The position numbers and the translations under genes are program-made. Below are positions 28,101 through 35,360 of a DNA stretch of 60,836 nt, piece after piece (the stretch's first letter is position 1; the number at the start of each line of letters is the position of its first letter). The notes beneath the pieces are model-generated. The model was not told where the DNA came from. It did no database searches and worked only from the letters and a program-made list of their open reading frames with translations. Source of the DNA: Olivibacter sp. XZL3 (GTDB lineage Bacteria; Bacteroidota; Bacteroidia; Sphingobacteriales; Sphingobacteriaceae); the NCBI RefSeq assembly GCF_004368405.1, contig NZ_SBJH01000104.1, positions 1-60,836 of the forward strand. Direction: 5' to 3'.

Positions 28101-28205
28101 GATCCCGAGCAAAACCTATTAGGGATAAGCAATGCACGTGGTTTAGAATTTGGTATACAGCCTACTTCAAGAATTATTGGTGGCAGTATAAGAGCACAGT
28201 TTTAA
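25104..28205 (+). CDS. SusC/RagA-family TonB-linked outer-membrane transporter (locus 1)
   Basis: A 1,033-residue outer-membrane transporter that imports bound oligomers with energy from TonB. It has a signal peptide, a carboxypeptidase-regulatory-like domain (VGGVVSSKEDGQPLPGISI), the TonB-box-like EEVVVTSFGIQRD, the plug (VDVT-type NSLAGKVAGVQVSG; YVIDGIPLDN), and a large barrel. There is no STN domain, so control through FecR is unlikely. The partner SusD lipoprotein gene follows 28 bases later, then two peptidase-type genes, which points to peptide rather than glycan uptake. Confidence 0.93.
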   Translation: MKQILYCTFFFLLTALAIAQERSVGGVVSSKEDGQPLPGISIRIEGSTKGTTTDAEGKFVIKALPSATLIISGIGYREQRVPIGSRTTLNLMLETDAQNLEEVVVTSFGIQRDRKTLGYGVSEVKAEQLAKAPTTDVTNSLAGKVAGVQVSGAGGGFAGSNVTIRGFTTFTGSNQPLYVIDGIPLDNSGGNNSVNTGVVNSSRISDINPQDIASVNILKGAAATVLYGSRAASGAILITTKRGQKGSRNQISFSTNTAIGTVSRFPDFQNEYAQGSNGNYINNVSGSWGPKIAGQTVTNWFGDEEILQAYPNNIRDILQHSISSQNDLSFSGANDKFDYRVAYGFTTETGLVPNNRLYKNNLTVNAGVQMTEKFRIATSFSFTNNTSDRTQSGNQGANPLWRGIYAPRSYDLTNLPYQDAEGNQLWYAAEDHPYWAIEHIKNHREVNRFYGNLNMKYDIVSWLQADLKIGADIFTARVKGFDDKGIRSNGNTNSAGAGGLREQADAVRNINSYFTLNANKKLNEHFNLMATVGNELIVNYSNNLEAVGLGIVVPGFDNLKNFITYNPSSSITRQRAVGVFADVVLDYKSFLSVNAKARNDFPSTLLTGNRSIFYPALAVSFVPTEAFPTLKSDILNSAKIRANIGEVGKGADPYAIGSYYGRASASDGLGSTTVNFPFNGLAGYTFNNSTGNPDLTPEFTREYELGTELSLFNNRLAIDASVYRRDTRNLIFSVPVPSTSGFTSLVTNAGKLSTKGIELLVSAIPVEKEHFRWEASLNFTKFKSTVEELAPGVTNISIGGFTSPNVRLVAGEEYGQIWSNAYVRDDQGRMIIGTNGLPQVTSYVQQVGNPNPRFTMGLSNTFQYKDFSLSFLVDFKYKGDQLSRTIGDLRINGVAAETAEYARFNADGSPTTPYIFEGVQADGSPNTVAVSAQQYYGLQGKYVAWEGYVLDATYLKLREANLTYNLPAATFDRLKFIKGLQVAVYGRNLFIYAPHYPHLDPEQNLLGISNARGLEFGIQPTSRIIGGSIRAQF

Positions 28206-28233
28206 CAAACTTCAGTTGAATTAAAAAAATATT

Positions 28234-29757
28234 ATGAAAGCATTAACAGTCGGTGCGATATTAGCAGTTGGTTTAAACCTATTTACCTCTTGTAGCCAAT
28301 TCCTCGATGTCAATGAGGATCCTAACAATATCAAGAAAGCTCAAATCAGTCAGATGCTACCTTCTATTACGGTAAACGTTGGCTATATGGGCGCCAGTGA
28401 TCTCTTTAGGGTAAGTAGTGTCTTTATACAACAATTTAGTGGCCATGGCCCGGTAGCGGGCTTTAGCGCTAATAAAGAATACGAGCGCTATAATGTAAAC
28501 GATTCGGATATCAATAACCAGTGGGTATCTATTTTTGCTACAGTATTAAGCGACCTGGAGCTGCTCATTGAGCAGGCTACGGCAGAAGGCAGTCCGCATT
28601 ATGCAGGTGTTGCCAAAATATTAAAAGCCTACGTTTATCAAATAGTGGTAGACACCTGGGGAGATGTGCCTTTTTATGAAGCTTCAAAACATACCGCTAA
28701 CTTTTATCCCGCATTTGATGATGACGAAGCAATTTACACAGAGCTGATCGCTTTGTTGAACGACGGCCTCGCCAATATCAAAGCCGAGCAATCAGCGCTA
28801 TCACCAAACCAGTACAGTACGATTTATAGTAGCAGCTCTTGGGAAAGCAGCCGCAACCAATGGGAGCGCTTTGCCAATACGTTAAAACTTAGGATATACT
28901 TACATTATAGTGCAAAAGATCCCTCCTTTACCGCGCAGCAGCTCAATGATCTGATAAATAGCGGCGCACCATTTATGCAAAGCAATCTAGACAACTTCGA
29001 AATGCCTTTCTTAGCCGAATCGCAACGACAAAATCCACTGTATAGCGCGGAAAATGGCCAATTTAAAAATCAATTCTTTCCACATCGATACCTGGTAGAC
29101 CTAATGAATGATCGCGAGGACCCAAGACGGAGTGCTTATTTCATACCATTTCCATATTATTCAGAACCGGCAACCTATAAAGGCTCCAGCATGCTAGAAG
29201 CAAATCCGTCGCTGGCTTATTCAAGATCATATCGCTATCTGTATGGAACACCTTCAGCCGTAGACCCGGCTTTAGTAAACGCCGATGGCAGCTTAAAAGA
29301 CGGAGCCATTACTTTTGGGGGCGACAGCCCAGCTCGTTTAATGAATTTCTCAGAGTACAATTTTATTCGGGCCGAAGCGGCACTCCGCTATGGAGTTGCC
29401 GGCGATGCACAATATTTCTTTGCCGAGGGAATCAAAGCTTCCTTTGAGCAAGCGGGACTTTCATCTCAACAGCTACAAACGTATTTAGCTCAGCACGGCG
29501 TATTAACTGGCACGCAAGACCAACAGCTCGAACAAATTATAACCGAAAAATATATTGCAAATTTCGGTGTACTTGTCGAACCATGGACTGACTATAGACG
29601 TACCGGCTACCCAAGGCTAACACCCCTATCACAACCTCAAGCTATTTATAATGAGGTACCCCGCTCACTTTACTATGCACAATCGGAAATTAACAATAAC
29701 CCAAATGCCAATCAAAAAAGTAACATGCTAGAACGCGTATTTTGGGATGTTCAATAA
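28234..29757 (+). CDS. SusD/RagB-like surface lipoprotein (SusD-like_2 type, locus 1)
   Basis: A 507-residue lipoprotein with a lipobox (LNLFTSCSQ, Cys about 20) followed by the usual QFLDVNEDPNNIKKA start of the SusD-like_2 group. It has the Tyr/Trp-rich helical body of SusD proteins, including VDTWGDVPFYEA and a C-terminal WTDYRRTGYP. It forms the lid over the SusC barrel and captures the substrate at the cell surface. It is the second gene of the locus, and its stop overlaps a possible far-upstream start of the next gene. Confidence 0.92.
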   Translation: MKALTVGAILAVGLNLFTSCSQFLDVNEDPNNIKKAQISQMLPSITVNVGYMGASDLFRVSSVFIQQFSGHGPVAGFSANKEYERYNVNDSDINNQWVSIFATVLSDLELLIEQATAEGSPHYAGVAKILKAYVYQIVVDTWGDVPFYEASKHTANFYPAFDDDEAIYTELIALLNDGLANIKAEQSALSPNQYSTIYSSSSWESSRNQWERFANTLKLRIYLHYSAKDPSFTAQQLNDLINSGAPFMQSNLDNFEMPFLAESQRQNPLYSAENGQFKNQFFPHRYLVDLMNDREDPRRSAYFIPFPYYSEPATYKGSSMLEANPSLAYSRSYRYLYGTPSAVDPALVNADGSLKDGAITFGGDSPARLMNFSEYNFIRAEAALRYGVAGDAQYFFAEGIKASFEQAGLSSQQLQTYLAQHGVLTGTQDQQLEQIITEKYIANFGVLVEPWTDYRRTGYPRLTPLSQPQAIYNEVPRSLYYAQSEINNNPNANQKSNMLERVFWDVQ

Positions 29758-29791
29758 TGTATCTATATCGTTAAACACTATAAGAGTAAAA

Positions 29792-31273
29792 ATGAATAAG
29801 CGAACACTATTTTTATGCATCATATTACTGATAGGCCAAACAAGCCTATGGGCGCAAAAGAAAATCAACCCCGACAGTACAGTTGTAACCAAACATCAGA
29901 CAACTATTAACGGTGAAGCAATCAGTTATTCAGCGGTCATGGGAACGCAACCTGTTTGGGATGAGTCGGGCAAAGCTATAGCCTCTGTGAGTTATACGTA
30001 TTACGAACGCGAAGGGATTAAAAACAAAGACGAACGCCCTTTGGTGATTTCCTTTAACGGCGGCCCGGGAACGCCTTCCGTTTGGATGCAAATCGCTTAC
30101 ACAGGGCCGGCCCTAATCCATATAGATGACGAAGGCTACCCGGTACAGCCCTATGGTACATCCGAAAACCCGTACTCTATTTTAGATGTGGCCGACATCG
30201 TTTACATCAATCCTGTTAATACGGGCTACTCTCGCATTCTCGAAAAGGAAGCCGATAAAGCGCAGTTTTTTGGAACAAATGCCGACATCAAGTATTTAGC
30301 CGATTGGATCAACACCTTTGTAACGCGCATTAACCGCTGGCCATCGCCCAAATACCTCATCGGCGAAAGCTATGGTACAACGCGTGTTTCGGGCTTGGCT
30401 TTAGCCTTGCAAAGCAGCCAGTGGATGTATTTAAATGGTGTTATTTTAGTCTCTCCTACCGATTTAGGTATCGATCGGGATGGGCCTGTCGGCATGGCCC
30501 TTAGCCTGCCTTATTTTGCTGCGACCGCTTGGTATCACAAGGCACTGCCAAATGAGCTACAGCAAAAAGACTTATTGGATATATTGCCTGAAATCGAAAA
30601 ATTCACAGTCGAGCAATATTTACCGGCATTAACTTGGGGAGGCGCTTTATCTAAAGAGAAAAGGCAGGCTATTGCTCAACAGGTTGCACGTTATAGCGGC
30701 CTATCCGAAAAAACGGTATTACAGCAGAACTTAGCTATCGCTACTAACTTTTTTTGGAAGGAGCTATTGAGAGACAGGGGCTTCACCGTTGGCCGCCTAG
30801 ACTCTCGCTATCTAGGCATTGATAAAAAAGATGGGGGCGAGCGCCCCGATTATAACGCTGAACTCACCTCATGGCTTCATTCGTTTACCCCTGCTATTAA
30901 TCACTATATGGCTAATGAGTTGAACTATAAAACCGACACCAAATACCATATGTTTGGCCCTGTACATCCATGGGACAGAAGTAACGATCATACCGGAGAG
31001 AATCTTCAACTTGCTATGGCGCAAAACCCCTATCTTCAGGTGATGCTTCAGTCGGGCTACTACGATGGTGCTTGCGACTATTTCAATGCGAAATACAATT
31101 TCTGGCAAATGGATCCAGGCGGCAAGTTCCAAGACAGATTTACAATAAAAGGATATCGTAGCGGCCATATGATGTATCTTCGCAAAGAAGATCTAAAACA
31201 AGCGAATGAAGATCTTCGTAATTTTATTAAAAGCAGCTTAGCTAAAAAGGGGACACCTGCTAAGTATGAATAA
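29792..31273 (+). CDS. S10-family serine carboxypeptidase, exported
   Basis: A 493-residue enzyme with a signal peptide ending LWAQ. S10 motifs are complete: NGGPGTPSVW (oxyanion region), GESYGTTR (catalytic Ser), the Asp in GYYDGACDYF, and the catalytic His in SGHMMYL. It removes residues from the C terminus of peptides. S10 peptidases are known in Bacteroidota but rarely sit in a SusCD locus. The ATG at 29792 is preferred over the start at 29747 that overlaps the SusD gene. The next gene follows within 65 bases. Confidence 0.92.
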   Translation: MNKRTLFLCIILLIGQTSLWAQKKINPDSTVVTKHQTTINGEAISYSAVMGTQPVWDESGKAIASVSYTYYEREGIKNKDERPLVISFNGGPGTPSVWMQIAYTGPALIHIDDEGYPVQPYGTSENPYSILDVADIVYINPVNTGYSRILEKEADKAQFFGTNADIKYLADWINTFVTRINRWPSPKYLIGESYGTTRVSGLALALQSSQWMYLNGVILVSPTDLGIDRDGPVGMALSLPYFAATAWYHKALPNELQQKDLLDILPEIEKFTVEQYLPALTWGGALSKEKRQAIAQQVARYSGLSEKTVLQQNLAIATNFFWKELLRDRGFTVGRLDSRYLGIDKKDGGERPDYNAELTSWLHSFTPAINHYMANELNYKTDTKYHMFGPVHPWDRSNDHTGENLQLAMAQNPYLQVMLQSGYYDGACDYFNAKYNFWQMDPGGKFQDRFTIKGYRSGHMMYLRKEDLKQANEDLRNFIKSSLAKKGTPAKYE

Positions 31274-31335
31274 GAGAAATGAGCACCCCTTATTTTCGAA
31301 GATTTGTTAAAAACAAGCAAAAGCCGAAGAACAAA

Positions 31336-34212
31336 ATGAAGCATTGTTTTCTTTTCACGTACCTATTTTATTGTTGTCTATCATTCGGCTACGCACAAGT
31401 CGACGATGTCAAGAGCGCTTTCCATGAACTTGAGAAAAGAAGGGAAGTGCTACGCCAAGAGCTCCAAGATTCACGCCCCTCATCCCGAGCTGACATATTG
31501 AAGAAAGGGCTACAATTAGGTATGTGGAAAGAACTTTTCCCTTTGATACAAAAAGAGGAACACCTACCTGCGGATGACCGCATGCTTTTGTTGGCTCAAT
31601 ATTACTGGCTGAATAATAATTTTCAATTAGCCGAAAGTTATGTAAACCAAGTACTTCAGCATGATCCCAAACACGTGGGCGCTTTAAAAGTGAAGGCTAC
31701 GCTATTAATTGAGGCGTGGAGATTGCAGGAGGCGGTTGATTTATGCAAGGCTTTACAAGAGCAATATCGCGACACAGAGGTCGCACTGATTTTAGGAAGA
31801 GCGCTCTTATTACAACGAAAATACGATGAAGCGCATTTAATAGCCAACAAGTTGCAATCGAGTAATCCTGATTTGGCCGCCGCTTATTTATTGGAAGCGG
31901 ACGTTTACTTTTGGAATCAGCAACCTGAAAAGGCCACGCCCTTCATTATAAAGTCGCTCGAACTGGATCCTTTCAATGCCGATGCACGCTTCAGTTACGG
32001 TTATGCAATTTGGCGGCGTGTTGATGCCACACTACTTAATCAAATGGCTGCGCAGTGGGATCTTGCTTTAGCTCTCAATCCCCTACACTTCCAAACCCAT
32101 TGGCATTGGGGTAATGGGCACACCAACCTAACTTTTGTAGATTATGCCGACCCCAACGAAACAATCATCCGGGAGAAACTAGAAACTGCCGATTCGTTTG
32201 TAAAACAAAACAAGATACAACAAGCCCTGGCTGTCACAAAACAGGCCGGTAAACAATTTCCCGAATCGGTGCTTCCCTCGATGCACCGCGCGTCAATTTA
32301 CTACAGCGATTTTGATAGCCGTACAAGAAAAGAAAACTTGGATTCAGCACAGCGGATTTTTCAAAAAATCCTAGATAAAAAACCCCATTACGGCCCTGCG
32401 CACAACGGACTTTCTGCAGTAATTAAATCCAAACGGATTCCTTATTTGAACACCTATGACTCAATAACGAGCGTGTTAAAACACGTCAAAATTGACGACT
32501 TAAACAGTTTCATAAGCGTATTTCCGGACGTAGCTTACTACCCCGGCGATTTAGCGAAAGCGATGGTGTGGAATCAATTGTATACCAGTACGGTCTATTT
32601 CCCTTTTCTAGCGAAACAGGGTAATACCTTTGTTATCCCTCCCCTTCACCAGGATTTAGCGATTGCAATGAAACGTCCCTTCTTTCGCTTCAGCACCACT
32701 TTTGACAACCGGCAATGGATGGACATAAGAGGTGTAGGTAGTGGCGCGGCCGCCATTGAGTACGTGGAACGCGGCGCCTACCAGGAACGAAACGTTATTT
32801 TACATGAGTATGTACATTTATTTCATGGCCGGGTATTAACCGATCAGGAAAACAGGAGAATTCGTGCGCTCTACTACCAGGCCATGCGAGAAAACCGGAC
32901 CTTAGATTACTATTCAAGAAACAACGAATCGGAATACTTAGCACAAACTTACCCGGCCTATTTCGAAACAGTAAAGGTGCATCCGCTCGACTTTAAATCG
33001 ATGAATACGCAGTCCGCTTTAATTGATAAAGATCCTGCGATGTACAGTTTTTTGGATAGCTTGGTTAACAAAGAAAGACGATACCTGGCCGGCGACAAAA
33101 AGGCTATGGCAACTAATTGGGCCGAAGTTTATATAAACCTTAGTAAACAGACGAAAGATAGTATACAGGCGGCACTTTTGTTAGATACCGCTCTGCAATT
33201 TGATAAAGCGTATCAGCCAATATACTTGGCCTATGCCGATCTTATGATGCGTAAAAAAGATTGGCAACAGGCCTATGCCTATCTTCATCAGGCGGAAGAC
33301 ATTAACCCCTCATATGCTCCGACCTACGAATCCTATGCGCTCTTAGAAGCGAACCGTATGGAAGAGCTGCCTATTGAGAAGCAACAGGAAAGCCTACAAA
33401 AGCAGGTTTCCTTCTTAAAAAAAGCTATGCAGTTAGAGGCGGATTATCAGAATCAGGCCGGCCTTGCAACCACATTACGTACACTTTACCATCAACAGGG
33501 CAAAGTCGGAGAGGCTATACAAGCTGCAGACGATTATATTGAAACGGGCGCTGATATATCTACTTATTTACGCGACAAGAAAGACGAGGCCCGCGTATTT
33601 GCCGCTGCGCAACGCGCTATGTTAGGTGACAAAGAGCAGCTCCCGGTGTTAGCCCGAATTGCCGGACAAAAACCCCAAAACTTTGCTATTCAACTAGCAT
33701 ACGCCGAAGCTTTGTCTTCTCAACGTCTTTTTAATGAAAGTAATCGACAAATTTTAAAAGCACAGCAATTATTGGCATCAAACCGCTCTCGACGACCGGA
33801 CTTTGATTTGATATTGGCCGATAATTATTTTTCGCTAGGGACGGTGGATTCCGCTTCTTTTTATCTAAAGCAGGCAATGGATAACGGAAGTAAGTTGTCT
33901 CCGGTAGAAAGGCAACAAGTTATCCAACTATTAACCGACTTAAATCGCTTGGATGAAGCGGCCAACTGGCTAGAAAACGCAGGCCATCTATCAAGTCCTT
34001 ACTATAGCGCACTTCGTTTTTACAGCGAGGGATCTTTACAGGAAAAGCGAGGGAACTTGGACAGCGCCATTGCCCATTATAAAGAGTCGCTACGTCACAA
34101 CCCTTATTTCAGAAAGACTTTTTACCGACTGATAGATCTATATCGTCAACAAGGGAATAAGTCAGCCGCCGAGCAGTTAACCAAAGAGCAAAATCTGTTG
34201 TTTATACCTTAA
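31336..34212 (+). CDS. Exported TPR protein with a central HExxH putative metallopeptidase domain
   Basis: A 958-residue protein with a signal peptide (ends GYAQ). Residues about 30-330 and about 600-950 are runs of tetratricopeptide repeats. The central part carries HEYVHLFH (His-490, Glu-491, His-494) and, about 50 residues on, NNESEYLAQTYPAYF, whose Glu can be the third zinc ligand, as in gluzincins of the peptidase-MA-like group. Bacteroidota proteins with TPRs around such a motif are uncharacterised. It is the last gene of SusCD locus 1, after the S10 peptidase, so a role in processing or docking peptides is plausible but unproven. The ATG at 31336 is chosen for the signal peptide. Confidence 0.82.
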   Translation: MKHCFLFTYLFYCCLSFGYAQVDDVKSAFHELEKRREVLRQELQDSRPSSRADILKKGLQLGMWKELFPLIQKEEHLPADDRMLLLAQYYWLNNNFQLAESYVNQVLQHDPKHVGALKVKATLLIEAWRLQEAVDLCKALQEQYRDTEVALILGRALLLQRKYDEAHLIANKLQSSNPDLAAAYLLEADVYFWNQQPEKATPFIIKSLELDPFNADARFSYGYAIWRRVDATLLNQMAAQWDLALALNPLHFQTHWHWGNGHTNLTFVDYADPNETIIREKLETADSFVKQNKIQQALAVTKQAGKQFPESVLPSMHRASIYYSDFDSRTRKENLDSAQRIFQKILDKKPHYGPAHNGLSAVIKSKRIPYLNTYDSITSVLKHVKIDDLNSFISVFPDVAYYPGDLAKAMVWNQLYTSTVYFPFLAKQGNTFVIPPLHQDLAIAMKRPFFRFSTTFDNRQWMDIRGVGSGAAAIEYVERGAYQERNVILHEYVHLFHGRVLTDQENRRIRALYYQAMRENRTLDYYSRNNESEYLAQTYPAYFETVKVHPLDFKSMNTQSALIDKDPAMYSFLDSLVNKERRYLAGDKKAMATNWAEVYINLSKQTKDSIQAALLLDTALQFDKAYQPIYLAYADLMMRKKDWQQAYAYLHQAEDINPSYAPTYESYALLEANRMEELPIEKQQESLQKQVSFLKKAMQLEADYQNQAGLATTLRTLYHQQGKVGEAIQAADDYIETGADISTYLRDKKDEARVFAAAQRAMLGDKEQLPVLARIAGQKPQNFAIQLAYAEALSSQRLFNESNRQILKAQQLLASNRSRRPDFDLILADNYFSLGTVDSASFYLKQAMDNGSKLSPVERQQVIQLLTDLNRLDEAANWLENAGHLSSPYYSALRFYSEGSLQEKRGNLDSAIAHYKESLRHNPYFRKTFYRLIDLYRQQGNKSAAEQLTKEQNLLFIP

Positions 34213-34265
34213 TCCTTATTAATCGGGACGATACTATATATTGCCGAGTCGATTCGTTAATGCTG

Positions 34266-35159
34266 CTACACGAACCGCTGTTGAATTGTATAGTGATGTT
34301 TGAGGTATCCCGAAGGCGACGAGCCTGTAACTTTTTTAAAAGTTCTGTTGAAATGCACTGCACTTTTGAAACCGGTACTATAAGCCGTTTGCGAAATCCC
34401 GAGGAAGTTTTCGCTAGTCATCTGCGTGATCGCTTCTTTGATCCTGATTTCGTTCAAAAAGCTATTAAATGTTTTTCTCGTTCTTTTTTTAAAATATTTA
34501 CAAAAGGCTTGTGGAGTCAGATTTGCGATGTCCGCAACATCTTTTAACGAGATATCGTCGCTAAAGTGGGTTAATACGTAACGATATATCCGGTTCCACT
34601 TAGCGCCTTCCTGTACATCCAATGAAACATTTAGATTATTCGAATTAATAGCATAATGTGAATCTGGTTTTTCACAAATAAAATTGAGTAAAGAAACAAA
34701 GTCGGCAAAGCGGTTAAGCCCGATCTCCTTTCTCAACGCCAGGATCCGATTGGCCATCCAAGCCTCGTCATTTTTATTGATTATAAAGCCGTGATCTACG
34801 CGACTTATGACGGCTCGGATAGGTTTGAACTCAGGTAAATTTTTCAGATGGCTAATTAATCTCTGATAATTGAAATAAACATGAATGGCTCGTGTCGTTG
34901 AAGACGCTGATTGCACCAGGAATTCGGGTTTCGACTTGAAAACATGTGGCGTATTTCCCTTTATTAAAAAAATCGTTGATGGAACATAGTCAAACGGGGA
35001 GTTTCCAATCAATGCTGTTCCTTCTCCCCTTAAAATTAAGGTCATTTGCATCTCTTCATGCTGATGCAGATAAGGAAACATAACAGGGGAATTTTCTTCT
35101 TCTATATGCACCGAATTGTTAGCGGACAAAGGGAGAGAAAAAGTAATGATCTTCTGCAT
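34266..35159 (-). CDS. AraC-family transcriptional regulator
   Basis: A 297-residue regulator. The N-terminal cupin-like sensing domain includes PYLHQHEEMQMTLILRGEGT. The C-terminal double HTH reads SLKDVADIANLTPQAFCKYF and ISQTAYSTGFKSAVHFNRTF, with the family ending TGSSPSGYLK. It lies between the two peptidase-SusCD loci and converges with locus 1, so it may control one of them; no binding site was identified. The ATG at 35159 places a normal N terminus. The start at 35198 adds 13 unconserved residues. Confidence 0.88.
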   Translation of the reverse strand: MQKIITFSLPLSANNSVHIEEENSPVMFPYLHQHEEMQMTLILRGEGTALIGNSPFDYVPSTIFLIKGNTPHVFKSKPEFLVQSASSTTRAIHVYFNYQRLISHLKNLPEFKPIRAVISRVDHGFIINKNDEAWMANRILALRKEIGLNRFADFVSLLNFICEKPDSHYAINSNNLNVSLDVQEGAKWNRIYRYVLTHFSDDISLKDVADIANLTPQAFCKYFKKRTRKTFNSFLNEIRIKEAITQMTSENFLGISQTAYSTGFKSAVHFNRTFKKVTGSSPSGYLKHHYTIQQRFV

Positions 35160-35281
35160 ATAACATTCTGTTAATGGGTTATCAGCATGAGCGTTCACTG
35201 CCGCCTACGACAGCACCTAGCAGATTAACGGCATATTTGATGCTTGTTTGTCACTCCGGAAATCTAAATGGTTTTCTTTAA

Positions 35282-35352
35282 ACCGATATTTCCCCCACGA
35301 CCGCTGAAGGGGAAATATCGGTAATAGTCAGGAATGTCGGAGAAATGCCGAC
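35282..35352. terminator. Two consecutive hairpins after the M14 peptidase gene
   Basis: The first is a perfect 14-bp stem (35282-35295 with 35309-35322) around a 13-base loop. The second is a 6-bp stem (TGTCGG 35335-35340 with CCGACA 35048-type arm at 35348-35353). They sit directly downstream of the minus-strand peptidase operon and upstream of the AraC gene. Neither has a strong T-run, but together they are good candidates for the operon end. Confidence 0.5.
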
Positions 35353-35360
35353 AACCATAT

